64,000 bases of DNA from Auriscalpium vulgare. Lineage: Eukaryota; Basidiomycota; Agaricomycetes; Russulales; Auriscalpiaceae. Shown here piece after piece: positions 1-11,834 of the stretch. The notes below the pieces were generated by a model. It did not search any database and was not told the origin of the DNA. It saw nothing but the letters and a program-made list of their open reading frames with translations. The stretch lies in assembly GCA_019915015.1 (NCBI GenBank), contig JAHBBC010000007.1, forward strand, positions 1,550,001 to 1,614,000, read 5' to 3'. The position numbers and the translations under genes were made by a program. Position 1 is the first letter of the stretch, and the number at the start of each line of letters is the position of its first letter.

Positions 1-1193
1 TCAGAGGACGAGCTGGTGCAGAAGATCGGAAACTACCATGCCATCGGCATTCGTAGCAAGACAAAGATTACCGCGAGGGTGATCAAGGCTGCGTCCAAGG
101 TATTTCGAGCTCAACGCCCCTCCCACGTTCTAGTCTCACGGCCGGGCTCTAGCTGCTAGTCATCGGATGCTTCTGCATCGGCACGAACCAGGTCGACTTG
201 GACACAGCCGGCAAGGCTGGTATCCCCGTGTTCAACTCCCCTTTCTCCAACTCCCGATCTGTCGCAGAGCTCGTCATCTCGGAGATAATCGCACTCGCAC
301 GGCAATATTTCGAGCGCGGTTGGGAGATGCGTCAGGGTATCTGGAACAAGCAGTCCAAAGGCTGCTGGGAGATCCGCGGGAAGACCCTGGGTATCATTGG
401 CTACGGGCACATCGGCTCGCAGCTATCGGTCCTCGCGGAGGCGTTCGGGATGCGCGTCCTCTTCTACGACGTCGTCAATCTCATGCCTCTAGGCAGCGCG
501 AGGCAGACCGACGCCCTCTCCGACCTTCTCTCCGAGTCCGACTTTGTCACTATCCATGTCCCCGAGCTTCCAGAGACCATGAAGATGATATCTGGCATCC
601 AGCTTGCGCAGATGAAGAAGGGCTCGTATCTCATCAATAATGCCCGCGGCAATGTCGTCGACATTCCGGCCCTGATCAACGCAGTGAAGTCCGGGCACAT
701 CGCAGGCGCAGCTCTCGATGTCTTTCCCGTCGAGCCCGGCTCTAACGGCGCGCCGTTCGACGACCAGCTCAACGCGTGGGCTAGCGAGCTGCGCACGCTC
801 AATAACGTTATCCTCACACCCCACATCGGCGGCTCTACCGAGGAAGCCCAGCGCATGATTGGGGAGGAGGTCGCCGGATCGCTCACGCGCTACTTGAACT
901 TTGGCGCGACAGTGTCCGCGGTCAATTTCCCCGAGGTCGACCTCCGCGCAATCACTGCCGAGCAAGGCGACCATGTTCGGATTTGCCATGTCCACGTCAA
1001 CCAGCCTGGTGTCCTCAAGCAGGTCAACGAGGTCCTTTCGCCGTACAACGTGGAGAAGCAGTACTCGGACTCCAAGGGCGACGTCGCGTACCTCATGGCG
1101 GACATCGCCGACGTCAGTCCCCAAGACGTGAACAAGCTGCGCGAGCTGATCAGTCGGACGAGCGCGAACATCCTCACGCGGCTGTTGGCTTGA
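1..1193 (+). CDS. SER3/SER33: D-3-phosphoglycerate dehydrogenase, 3' part
   Basis: This enzyme oxidises 3-phosphoglycerate to phosphohydroxypyruvate with NAD, the first step of serine synthesis in the cytosol. The gene runs in from before base 1. One exon covers 1-99, an intron 100-152 (GT-AG), and the last exon 153-1193, ending in TGA. Visible are the 2-hydroxyacid dehydrogenase NAD-binding motif (GIIGYGHIGSQ), the loop ending NNARG, the ALDVFPVEP segment, the TPHIGGSTEEAQ motif with the catalytic histidine, and a C-terminal ACT regulatory domain (VRICHVHVNQPGVL onward), which in this family binds serine for feedback control. The N-terminal part of the substrate domain lies outside the window. 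It is followed tail-to-tail by the minus-strand TTL gene after about 220 bp. Identification is firm; the choice between the SER3 and SER33 names is arbitrary. Confidence 0.95.
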
Positions 1194-1413
1194 GATGTCT
1201 ATCTCCAGGGTGCTCCAGGGTGGTCGGGAACCATGCGTTACCTCGGGTGGTCTACAAAGGACTCATACACTGTATCATAATCTCCCCATTCAACTGGATA
1301 TCTCTTGCATGTAGCGGCAAGGTTGTAGACCTCTATAGATGATGTACAAAAGACGCATGGACCTGTACTTACACTGCGATCAAACATTGCCAACTTCTCG
1401 TTCAGCGTCGGCT

Positions 1414-2926
1414 TTACCAGTGGCCGCCTGCCCTTAACTTCAAATCCAAGCATTTTCTCATATGATGCCGCGTCTCACCCATCGGCCAACCCTCCTGAAC
1501 GGCAGGCTGGAGGAAGGGCCCCACACAGACTTTAGCGATGCTCTGGAAAAGGTCTTGAAGTATCCAGGCGAGGCGAGGACCAGTCAATTCGATTGCGGGC
1601 TCTGCGTTCACTTCGAGCAGCTTGACCTGGAACCGACTCGTCGGTGATGTAGACAAAAGCTCATGGGAGACCAGAAAATCGATGCCATAGAGTTCGAAGG
1701 CATTCGGGAGTGGCTGCAGTGGGCCGAATGAGTTGCCGAAATGGTTCATACAGTGAGTTTCGACCGCACCTGAAAATGAATGGGGGAGTTGGCGGCAGCT
1801 CGGAACGTTTCCTGAAGGACCTCGGCCATCTGGTCCTGGATTTGCTGGAGATCGTTTTCAGACAACAGTTGTACTTGCGGCGCCGCGCGACTGGATAGTA
1901 TGTGGCAACCGACCAGTTCGTCGAGAAGGCGCACGCCTTCCTCTCCGCGATGAGCTTGCAGGGACGTGTTGGTCAGGTGCGGAGCGAGGTCGATTGTGAC
2001 CGCCGCCTCCGAATCAGGGGGTGCGTAGGGTTTGGAGGAGAAGAGCGCGAGGATACGTGTATATAGATATACTTTTAGAGCGCCAGAGGCAACGCAGTAG
2101 GCACGCAGATGGAACTATAAGCTCCTTGGTCAATACAATAAGACGGGATTGGCGAGCTTAGCGCACCTTGTGTCCCTTCAGCTCAGAAAAAGGGCGGGTC
2201 GGAGCGCCGTTGAGAGGAACCTCGTACGGATCCAGCAGAAGAGGTGTAGGAACATACTCCTGTGGATATAACACAGGTCATGAGAGATTGCCGCCGAATA
2301 TAACATGCAGAAGCAACCTGTATGACAAAATGACGGAGCTGGGACATCACTACCCGTGAGTCATCGTCCGAGCGCTCCTCCTCTCCGTCACTATCGTCTT
2401 CAAATTCTTCGAATATCCGCTGTAGGCTCTCCCGTGAGCTAAAAAGCCGGATGCCCATCCCGCGATCCGCCATGCCAGGCTTCAGTATCCACCACCCACC
2501 TGTGGCACCTACCCTTGCACCATCCATCTCCTGCCCTAGCTCGTACAGCTCGTCTGCCCACATATCATCCAGCTCGTCTGCGAACGATATCTCGAAGTCC
2601 CAAGTGCGCGGAACGGCTATGAGAAGTACGGATTCCGCATGCTTGACGACATATCCATGGATGCAGCGGGCAAGGAAGTGCTTGCGGATGAGGGCTTTTC
2701 TTATAACGTAAGAAGAGGATAGGACAGTGTTCTGGGATGTGTGGGTGAGATCGTGGTCGATGGCGTCGTACGTCGACCACTGCACCAGCTTTGGGCGCGT
2801 TCGGTCCGTGGTAGACAAGAGCACGAGGGTGTCGTCCAGTGAGATCAGTGCCTTCCTGACGAGTGTATCGGTAAGAGGGGCTGATGGCCAGATCACGACA
2901 GACGCCGCCCGTGTTGGCTGCGACAT
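1414..2926 (-). CDS. Tubulin-tyrosine ligase (TTL) domain protein
   Basis: Four exons, 2926-2318, 2259-2167, 2114-1770 and 1713-1414, join in frame to about 448 aa. The start is the first ATG after an in-frame stop and is followed at once by WPSAPLTDTLVRKAL, typical of the start of fungal TTL-domain proteins. ATP-grasp hallmarks are WILKPGMADRGMGIRLF, EYVPTPLLL after the first intron, FHLRAYC, and the metal-binding segment LLEVNAEPAIE near the C terminus, preceded by NAFELYGIDFLV. The TTL family ligates amino acids to tubulin or other proteins. The yeast relative Pby1 carries an extra SurE-like domain that is absent here. An acidic stretch (DDSDGEEERSDDD) sits just before intron 1. The substrate is unknown, because fungal alpha-tubulins do not all undergo detyrosination. 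Family call firm; substrate inferred at most. Confidence 0.88.
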
Positions 2927-3081
2927 GTATGATGTCGCGTGAGGTGAAATAGAGCACCAAAGTTAGTCGGCACGTCGGACTTCAATTTCTTTCGTTACTC
3001 TAGGGAATACGCTGCTCACGCAACGTGGAATTTATCAAGTCGCATGGCCATCGGCAGAATGAATAATAAATTGTAAAGAGT

Positions 3082-3671
3082 CTAACGTTGTATCGAATAT
3101 GAGGGTATAGTTGCAGTGCGATGATAAAGGCGAGTGTGAAGATGTAGATGGCATGATCCAATTTGCGGCAGTGCGCTCAATGGCAACCAAATCATGGGTC
3201 CTAGAAACAAAAGCCAGCTGCTGTCGACCAAGCTCAACATACCAAGGCCGTGTCCTGCAGCAAAAAGTGTCAGGCCGACGGTCGAGGCGACTTGGCTAAC
3301 GTGGAACTCCTCCGAGACGCCGGGGACGTCGGCGGTGTAGATGGAGGAGCCAGTGTAGACGGTGAATGTCAAAAGACAGGTTTGGATCATGACCCAGAGC
3401 TTCTTGAGTTCCGGCACCAATTGAGCGGGTTCTAGCAGGCGCGGTGTCAGAGACGTAGGCAATGGAGGCGTGCTAGTAGACTCACATCTTCATCGGTAGA
3501 ACCGTACCAGCCCACATGAAGAGTGTCTGAGCCTTTCTCGAGAGCATCAGGTTTTTGTGGGGTAGTCGCGTTGACGGCTGTTTCTGCCGATGCGATGGAC
3601 GCGGTCGAACGCGAGGCGGGCGTGTCCTGGTGTACGGCTGTGTGTACCGACGTTACCGCCGAGTCGGGCAT
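3082..3671 (-). pseudogene. Relic of an MFS (DHA1-type) transporter
   Basis: The fragment has a cytosolic N terminus (from an ATG at 3671), the GWYGSTDED segment, and after an apparent intron the pre-TM1 motif NPLNW. TM1 follows with VYTGSSIYTADVPGVSEEFHVSQ, of the Tpo1-like DHA1 family, and the beginning of TM2. NPLNW and KKLWVMIQT lie in different frames about 10 codons apart (near 3405), with no room for a normal intron. A second shift near 3165 separates LPQIGS from the next expected segment, HAIYIFTLAFIIALQL, which is in another frame. Transmembrane segments 3-12 are missing: beyond 3082 comes only the promoter of the TTL gene. Intact relatives are about 450-550 aa with 12 TM segments. 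I read it as a decayed, truncated copy; an assembly error could explain one frameshift but not the missing two thirds. Confidence 0.7.
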
Positions 3672-4021
3672 AAGTTGCTTTTCGTGTAGACGGCGCCAAG
3701 ACGGCGATCTGCTAGACGATGGGGAGGTCGATCTCATCTGGATGAGAGAGAACGCGAGGCGCAAGCGAGCCGCAGGACGTATGCAAAGAGGGTGTCGTGG
3801 AGAAGAGCAGCCATGTGAAACGGGGAGGACGGGAGGGGTGAAGGGGATGGCAAGACAGACGGCCGCAATTACCTGTGGATGTGGGTGGGCGTGTCACTAG
3901 GCCGGGTGCGCAATTAAGTATTGCTTTACATAACCGTCTTCTCCGGCAGCGCGCTGGCAGGCTCGCATAGTCTCGGTTACCAACTGAACCTACTAACTCG
4001 GCCTTGCTCTCCCTCTCAAGT
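3672..4021. other. Intergenic, nothing recognised
   Basis: No supported gene. Short open frames here lack codon structure, conserved motifs or plausible splice partners. This is the upstream side of the transporter relic. Confidence 0.5.
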
Positions 4022-4360
4022 TCAATTGTCAGCGAGAGTGCGTGTCTGACTCACTTGTTCATGTCTTCGTCGCGAGCATTCTGTGGCAGCTGCACGACTG
4101 GCTCGGTCAGAGTCATCGTCTCCGCAGCGTGATAACCGCCGCCGCTTGTGTCTAAGGTTCGTACTGCGGCCAAGTGGATTTTCGCTGGTACGACACGGAC
4201 CCCTCCTGTAGTGCATGTGATGCCCGAGCTAGCAGGTGCGCGCCAGGTTTTCGTCAACCGCGTCTCGGTGATCCAAGTACTAGCAGGGCTGTCCTGCGGT
4301 CTGGGGCCGTCCCATGTGCGGGTTTGGAGTTGTGATGCGCTCCTGGCGGCTCGACGTCAG
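4022..4360 (-). CDS. Unidentified small gene (partial model)
   Basis: One minus-strand frame stays open from about 4356 to 4051 and reads like a real protein, with segments such as RTWDGPRPQDSPAST, TKTWRAPASSGITCTTGG and KIHLAAVRTLDTSGGGYH. It ends in DEDMNK followed by a GTGAGT splice donor (near 4050). A further minus-strand open stretch near 3990-3905 reads ETMRACQRAAGEDGYVKQYL and could be the last exon, but I could not find an acceptor that joins the two in frame. No ATG lies in the open frame upstream, so a first exon, perhaps near 4370-4530, is missing from this model. I do not recognise the family. It would be divergent from MAD2. Low confidence. Confidence 0.3.
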
Positions 4361-4699
4361 CTTCGAAATCATCTCAGCTTCAGCTTCCGGTTAGCGCTGC
4401 TGTGTCGGTCGTGGAGGCTGTTGCGGCCAGGCCTCCGCGCCTTGCAGAGCTCAGTCTGGGCCCTGCTCGCCCGCCCGCGGCTCCGTCGAGCGTGTAGATC
4501 TCCAGATGGGTCGACAACTCTAAAGGCTATCATAAATTGAGTTGTTGAGGATTCGTTGAACGTTGAGATTCGCGGTCGGTCGAGGCAAGTCGAGGCTCGA
4601 GTTCTCGAGTGGACTCCGTCACGTGATCCACGCGTTGAAAGAACGCGACAGCCACCCGGCATAGCCTGTTTCTCATCCTCCTCCACTCTCATCCTCTCA

Positions 4700-5550
4700 A
4701 TGGCCCCCACAAAACAAAGCCACACGCGGCAAGCCATCACGTTGAAGGGCTCAACAGTCTTGGTCACTGAATTCTTCAAATATGCCGTCAACACGTTAGC
4801 ATGAGCCTCTGCTCGCCTTCCCGCTCTTGCTCATGAGAATCCTCCGCACAGCATCTTGTTTCAGAGAGGGGTGTACCCTTCTGACGACTTCCACATGGTG
4901 AAGAAGTACGGGCAGACGGTCCTTGTCACCCAGGACCTCGCGCTCGAGAATTACCTGGACAGGTGATTGGTTCGCCGCCCTACCAAGTCTATACGTTCTG
5001 ATGTGTTCATCAGAATTCTCAAGCAAGTCAGCAGTGAGTAACGAGTGGCGTTCGTACTACGGCGACGGCTGATGGGGCAATGCAGAGTGGTTGCTCACGG
5101 GCGGAGTGACGCAGCTGGTCGTTGCGATCATCTCGAAGGATACGCGCACGCCTTTGGAGCGCTGGGTGTTTGACATCAACCTCGTGGACCAACCGACCAC
5201 AGAACACCCGTCAGAACCGTAAGCCCGCCGCCGGTCAGGTGCCACGCCTCGCGCTCACAGTCAACGCCGACAGAGCACAGGCCAAGCCTGAAGCGGAGAT
5301 TCAGGCGGAAATCCGCTCGATCCTGAAGCAAATCGTGTCGACGGTGACATTTCTACCGATCATTGATGAAGCCACGGTATTCAATATCCTCGCGTACACA
5401 TCCGAGTCGGCCGACATCCCCGCAGACGAGTGGGTGGACACAGACCCGCTGGCCATCGAGGCGAACAAGAGTCAGCAGGTGAAGCTGAGGAGCTTCAGCA
5501 CGGACGTTCACAGGATCGAGGCCATGGTCGCTTATCGCTACGACGGATGA
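4700..5550 (+). CDS. MAD2: Spindle assembly checkpoint protein Mad2
   Basis: Mad2 is a HORMA-domain protein that binds Mad1 at unattached kinetochores and Cdc20 in the mitotic checkpoint complex, holding back the anaphase-promoting complex. Five exons, 4700-4794, 4852-4962, 5014-5033, 5086-5218 and 5274-5550, sum to 636 nt and 211 aa, the usual family length. Diagnostic segments are ITLKGSTVLVTEFFKYAVN, the RGVYPSDDF loop, KKYGQTVLVT, WLLTGGVTQLVVAI, AEIQAEIRSILKQIVSTVTF and the C-terminal safety belt (VKLRSFSTDVHRIEAMVAYRY). Exon 3 is only 20 nt. The ATG chosen starts MAPTKQSHTRQAITLKG, just before the HORMA core. Firm identification. Confidence 0.96.
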
Positions 5551-6074
5551 GCGCCTGCAGATGCACCGCACTGCGGCGTCGGCGTTGATGTGAAATGGGC
5601 CAGACAGCTGAAATCACACTTGTTTTAATGAGAATGATCCGGGTGATGATGCAGCGCTACCGATGCATCGGTTCGGGCGAGTGCAATGTTGTGTCGCCCG
5701 CGCACGAAGTGCTATGCTTTTAAGGGTCTTACTTCGGTGCAAATGGTTATCAGACGTCGATATCGCACTTTCCGAGGGACGAAGCGGGGGGCGTGGGCAC
5801 GTCGGGCAGGGGGCTGGTAGCCTGACGACGGTTGCTTTGGCCACAATGATGCCGAAAAAGGCATCCGGGGCTGCCTTATAATGACCATCACGATCAGTGC
5901 CTCCCGCTCTTGCTCTTAGCTGTGCTCTTAGCTGGTCCTAGACCTTTCTCTTTCTCTTACCTACCCCTCCCCGCGTCACTCCGTCTTCGTGGTTTCGCTC
6001 GTCTGCAGGCCGGACCCCCGCCCTCTTCGCTCATTCCTCACGTCACTTCGCTAATTTCGACAACCACCACAACC
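5551..6074. promoter_or_regulatory. Upstream region of noxA
   Basis: No gene is visible between the MAD2 stop and the NoxA start. A TATA-like TTATAATG sits near 5876, followed by a pyrimidine-rich stretch (CTTTCTCTTTCTCTTACC near 5945), as often seen in the core promoters and leaders of well-expressed basidiomycete genes. The transcription start is inferred. Confidence 0.35.
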
Positions 6075-8188
6075 ATGGGAGAGAGTTGGTTCCAGAGGGA
6101 GTTCATGAATGGACGGAGGCTCTCTTTCAACGTCCTTTTCTGGGGCTCCCATCTTTTCTTCTTTGCCTATGGCTGGTACAGTCAGGTGCGTAGCGATCTC
6201 TCACCGCCCGAAATTTTCATCGAATTCTCCCTCTGCGCAGTTCACCAACTCCAAGCTCGCTGCTCTGAATGGCCTCAAATTCTCTGTGTGGACATCCCGT
6301 GGTGCCGGTCTGGTTCTCGCATACGATGGTGGCCTTATTCTCCTCCCCATGCTCCGCAACATCATAAGGGTCATCCGCCCCAAGCTTGCCTGGCTGTTCC
6401 CCGCCGACGAAAATATCTGGTTCCACAGACAAGTGGCTTACTCCATGGCCTTCTGGGCCATGGTTCACACCACGGCTCACTACGTCAACTTTATCAACGT
6501 CGAGCGCACTCGTAAGTCCTCAGTAATCTTGACTCGACTGGCGACTGACGACTTGATGGCAGAGGTCCGCCCCCAAATTGCTCTCCAGATCCACTACACC
6601 CAGCCCGGCGGCATCACGGGCCACTTCATGCTGCTCATCATGGTCCTGATGTACACGACCGCTCATCACAAGGTCCGAAACCAGTGCTTCGAGGCGTTCT
6701 GGTACACCCATCACCTCGCCTTCTTCTTCATGATCGGCCTGTATACGCATGCGACCGGCTGCTTCGTCCGCGACTCTGCCAACCCTGATTACACCTTCAC
6801 GTTCCCGTTCTATTCCACCGAGCACTGTCTGGGATACGAGAGCTGGAGGTACACCATCTGGCCCGGCATCATCTACTTCAGCGAGCGCGTGTACCGTGAG
6901 ATCCGTGCCCGCAGGGCAACGAGGCTGTCCAAGCTGCTCGTGCATCCCAGCGGTAAGTCTGCATCTACACTTTGTTGTCCTTGTTCTAAAATAAACGCTC
7001 GTGTAGGCGCCATGGAGCTTCGCATCGTCAAGCCGAGTTTCAAGTACACCGCTGGCCAGTGGTTGTTCATCCAAGTGCCAGATGTATCCCGCTGGCAATG
7101 GCATCCTGTGCGTATACGTTAGTCGATTGATTGCTCCTTGTATTCACCGACTTCGTCACACAGTTCACGATCACATCGGCCCCTGAAGACCCTTATGTCT
7201 CTGTCCACATCCGTCAAGTCGGTGACTTCACTCGTGCTCTCGGTGAACGTGTCGGCGCTGGCCCGTCCGTCGTGGCCGCGCTTACCCAGGCCGCGATGAA
7301 GGGTAGCGAGAAGGACGAGAAGATCCCCACTTCCCGTGGAGATTTCGTTGAGCTCGACCCCGCCAGCAGCTCTCGTCCCCTGCCTGTCGTTCGTATCGAT
7401 GGTCCCTATGGTGCCCCCGCTGAGGACGTGTTTAATGTCGAGATTGCCGTGCTTATCGGTGCTGGTATCGGTATGTTGCGGTCTATGGCTATGTGAGGAT
7501 TCCGGCTTATTTTGCCCTGCAGGTGTCACACCGTTCGCTTCCATTCTCAAGCACATCTGGTACCGCCAGAGGAGTGGCAACCTGGGCTCGCTCCGCCGCG
7601 TCGAGTTCTTCTGGGTCTGCCGCGACGCGCCGTCGTTTGGCTGGTTCCAGAGCCTGCTGCAAGAGGTCGAGGCTGCCCAGGCTGATCGTAAGTCTGGACG
7701 TTATGCCCATCTAACCCTTCCGTAACTGATGGTCTTCGCAGCTAACTTCCTGCGTATCAACATCTACCTGACGCAGAAGATTGATGAGGACATGCTGTGG
7801 AATATCGCCGTCAATGATGCCGGTGCGGAGTATGATCCTCTGACCCTGCTGCGCACGCGCACGATGTTCGGTCGTCCGGACTGGAAGAACATCTACGCAC
7901 GCATGGCCCAGGCCATCTCCACTGGGCAGTACATTCCTGGTGCCAACTCGCAGTTGAAGACCACTGTTGGGGTAAGTCAATACCATACAGTGATAGCTAG
8001 ATGCAGTCGAAATTGACCATTGTTTTACAGACGTACTTCTGCGGTCCCAGCGTTCTTGCCAAAGCCATCAAGGAGGCCACCGTCGAGTCGACCTCCGCGT
8101 CGGTCAATTTCACCTTCGCTAAGGTCAGAATTCCACATGTGTTGCTGCCTTCGGTGTTGCTAACCCTTTTTTATAGGAGCACTTCTAG
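6075..8188 (+). CDS. noxA: NADPH oxidase NoxA
   Basis: Membrane flavocytochrome that passes electrons from NADPH through FAD and two hemes to oxygen, making superoxide. In fungi NoxA acts in hyphal growth and sexual development with the NoxR regulator, which is not in this window. Nine exons, 6075-6185, 6241-6511, 6563-6952, 7007-7107, 7164-7470, 7523-7687, 7742-7971, 8031-8123 and 8177-8188, sum to 1680 nt and 559 aa, the expected size. Seen are the start SWFQREFMNGRRLSFNVLFW, heme-histidine helices (HRQVAYSMAFWAMVHTTAHY and THHLAFFFMIGLYTH), the FAD motif HPFT across intron 4, the NADPH loop GAGIGVTPFASIL across intron 5, and the terminal FTFAKEHF. There are no N-terminal EF hands, which separates it from NoxC. 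The last exon encodes only the final three residues and stop. Confidence 0.96.
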
Positions 8189-8598
8189 ACATACCCTGCA
8201 GTTGTGATTCAGTTCATACGCCGTTGTGTTTGAAATGTGACGGCGCTCGGTGGCTTTGACGTTGTAGAACGCTATCATATCCTGTTATCCCTAGCGTATT
8301 GTATTTTGATTGAAGCCCGCTTCTTCCGCAGCAAAAGATACTGGTGAAGGTGGCGGAACGACTGTCTTCCGCGCAAGGTCGGCAACGGAGACTACTGGTG
8401 AAGGTCTGAGCAAGTACTGAGCAGTGTCTGAGCGCGTTGCTGAGGCGACGTCTAAACGATCGGGAGTCGCGGTCACGTGGACTTATTTATACCTAGGCGG
8501 GCCGCGGCGGAAATGCGCCTTGCTCTTTCCCCCAACTCTCAGCTTGTGCGTCAGGGACAATACGCGTCTCTTCGACACTAGAACATTGAGCCTTGGAA

Positions 8599-11412
8599 AT
8601 GGATAAAGCTCGTGAGGTTTTGAAGGATGTCTTTGGCTTTGATTCCTTCAGGCTGTCCCAGGAATCAGTGAGCATTGGTCTCTTGCACTGTCGACGCACA
8701 GCGGCTAACGCGTCAAGTTTTACAGGTCATGCGACGCCTGTTAGAAGACAATGAGAACGCACTGGTGCTGTATCCGACGGGTGGTACGTGAACTGTGCTC
8801 GCGTTTGTTGTATTTTTTTCCAATTCTCGCGCCTCACCTCAGGTGGAAAAAGCTTGACTTTCCAAATTCCTGCCCTATGCCTGCCCGTATGTGTCCATGC
8901 TGCATCGACATCCTTATCTTCTGACGGCCTTTTTCTTAGGGCTTGACGCTCGTCATCTCTCCTCTGATCGCGTTGATGAAGGATCAAGTCGACGCGCTTG
9001 TAGCTCGAGGGGTCAAAGCGGCGTCGCTTGATAGCACTCTGGACGCAGAACGCTCTGCTTGGGTCAAGCAGGAGGTCCTCTCTGGCTCCATGAAGATTTT
9101 ATACGTTGCCCCAGAACGGTGTGTTTCCTCGTTCCATCTCATCTCCCCGAGTCCTAACTGACTGTGGTAGGCTCAATAACGAATCATTCATCGCGTTAAT
9201 GTCGAACGTCCGTATCTCTCTCCTTGCGTGCGATGAATCGCACTGTATATCTCAGGTGACGTCCTAGGCTATATATGCACCTGCCTAAGTCTCACAGCAA
9301 AGTTTAGTGGGGTGCAAGTTTTCGACCTGAATACTTGAAGATCGCGCGGTTTGCTGAAGAGATGGACGTAGAGCGCGTCCTCTGCCTAACCGCAACAGCG
9401 ACCAAGTCCGTCGCGGAGGACATTTGCAAGCAATTCCTCATCCACCCAACTGAGGGTGTCTTCCGCACGCCTGTCTACAGGCCAAAGTGCGTCAAAATAT
9501 TGTTTGCGGTCTCGCGCTGGAATCTGACTGTACATAGCCTGGCTTTCGAGGTCGAAGTCGCCGCTAACATGGAGGAAAAGATGGCACGTCTCATCCCGTT
9601 CTTGAAAGCTCGCACCGGTCCAGCTATCGTCTATGTCACCTTACAACGCCATGCCCAAGAAGTCGCAGACCGCCTGACTCCCCATGGCCTCGAACCCATG
9701 GTGTATCACGCAGGTCTTCCGAGCGAAGAGCGCGAAAAGATTCAAATGAAGTTCATGGAGTCTGAAAGAGGCATTGTTTGTGCGACTATCGCATTTGGGA
9801 TGGGCATCGACAAAGGTGAGGACAGCCACCACTCACTCGTTGACGGCTGACTTATGAGACTTTGAATAGCAAATATACGACAAGTTGTACACCTGTTCAT
9901 GCCAAAGACCATCGAGAACTACAGTCAGGAGGTTGGGCGTGCTGGTCGCGACGGTCTACCATCCACTTGTCTGCTGTTCTTGTCTGCTCCAGATATCCCA
10001 GCTCTTGAGGGCTTTGCCCGCGGGGACACCTGCGCCAAGTCAGACCTAGAGATGTGGCTGCAGGCGGTCGCATTCCGGGCTCCCGCGTCTGACGGTACCA
10101 TCGATTTCAATTTGTACTCGCAAAGCAGAGAGTGGGTCGCGTAGCTTTCCGGTTGATGCCATGCAAAACTGAACTTTGACTGTCGTAGGCATGATATAAG
10201 GGTAAGACTTCAACGGGGCGCAAGCGACTCAGTCTCCTCCACGTATTGACTGTTGCTATTCAGCCCAACGTCCTGAACTTGTGCTACGCAACGCTCGAAC
10301 TGCAGTACAAGTATATACGCGCCATCACGCCCTTCTACTCCCAATATGACATCTCAGGCCGTGCCTCAGACGGCATGCAGAAAGTCATGGCGGCGACGTC
10401 GCCAGCCGCACAAACAATTCGGACGTACTGGAAGTCGAGAGGCGCTGGCTATCTGGTACGACCGCCTTCTGTATTCTCATACGGCCAAGCTCAGCCTCGA
10501 GCAGATTGATGTCGAGGCGGCCGGCTCGCATTCGAAAGTTGACCGAGCGGCGCTCGCCAAACAGATTAGCGAGTGGGAGTTTGCCGGTGGGTCAATAAAT
10601 GCTACCGTTTTTGGAGCTGGAGCTGATGCTCTGACAGGCTGGATTTGGTCCAAGGCATCTCAAGTCCGAGCGGTGAGACCTTACATTCCAACGTGGATTG
10701 CCAATTATAAGCAGGCTTTAGCGATTCCAAATCTTGAATCCTCTTCCCAAGACTGTTGAAGAGATCAAGAACGTTGCTGCGCTTCTGTATGAAGACATGG
10801 TCAAGCGTGAGGATGAAGCTATTGAGAAGCTGCGAAGGGTCATTACTTTCGCCACGACCGACGATTGTGCGTCAATCCACAGCCGCTTTGACAGGCAATC
10901 TAACGTATGGATGAACAGGCCTTGCTCAAAGTCTTGCCGCGTACTTTGGCGACGAAGATGCAGTTCCTGAGGGCATGTGCGGGTACTGTACCTTCTGCAA
11001 GACGGGTGCCGGCGTCGACTTCGATCCAACTGCCGACTTACAGCCGAACCCTGGGATGCTGAAGAGTATTCTCGATGCATGCCCCACGCGCGACGACCCG
11101 CGTCTTCTGGCGCGCATGGCATTCGGCATCACTTCGCCCCGGTTGACCCTTAACAAGTGGTCTAGCACACATCCACTCTTTGGGTGCCTCGGAAATGTCG
11201 ACTTCAATGTGTTGCTGGAGGCCTTCGACGCGGAGTGCAAAAAGTCCGGATATATGAAGGTGGACATGCCTCCGCCGACGTCCGGGTATAAGCGATCACT
11301 GTCTAGGGACAACAGCTACACGACGACCACTACAAAGAGGACTAAGTCCAGTGGCAGCAGCCGAGGAGGGAGCAGCCGCGGCCGCGGAACCAAGAGAGGT
11401 CGCTATTACTGA
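8599..11412 (+). CDS. RecQ-family ATP-dependent DNA helicase
   Basis: A 3'-5' DNA helicase for recombination and replication-fork repair in the nucleus. About ten introns interrupt it; the protein is roughly 750 aa. The ATG at 8599 gives [18 protein letters not shown], the usual start of the RecQ core. Motif I is YPTGGGKS, motif [10 protein letters not shown], then SFRPEYL, motif III LTATATK, motif [16 protein letters not shown] and motif [14 protein letters not shown]-terminal zinc-binding cysteine cluster ([11 protein letters not shown]) follows. The tail is basic and rich in Arg, Gly and Ser ([21 protein letters not shown]). The DEAH box reads DESH. I see no HRDC domain and no long N-terminal extension as in Sgs1, so this is a shorter RecQ type. 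Small introns around 10140-10260 and 10460-10500 are not exactly placed. Confidence 0.9.
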
Positions 11413-11834
11413 GAGACGGTGAGAACACGGTGTAGGTTATTATTCATAATTTGTGTCATACATTAAGTTCGAAGTATTCACTGAGGTGTGAAGCGTATAC
11501 AGTATACCGTTGTCCATACTTACCTATGCTTTCTTATTCCATGGTGCTTAAGAATCGAAGTGACAGTGCAGGAATGCGTGATGTTCAATATGATGATGCG
11601 GTGACAATCCCGCCGCAGTATGAAGACAGTATGTGTGCTATATGTGTATGCTATTGACAGTACTTGCAATGTCATGAAAAAGGAAGGGATGTGTAGGTTG
11701 TGAACGAATCAGGGATATAACTAGGATGGCTTGTTGCGTGATATACTAATGCGGATATGCGTGAAATGGTATGTGCAATGTCGACAAAGCAAGAGGTTGC
11801 AGAGAAAATGAGGCTCGAGGAAAAACAGAAGGCA
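11413..11834. other. Convergent intergenic region
   Basis: The 3' ends of the RecQ gene and the RNase III gene face each other here. The sequence is AT-richer than its surroundings and carries no supported open frame. It presumably holds both 3' untranslated regions. Confidence 0.5.
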
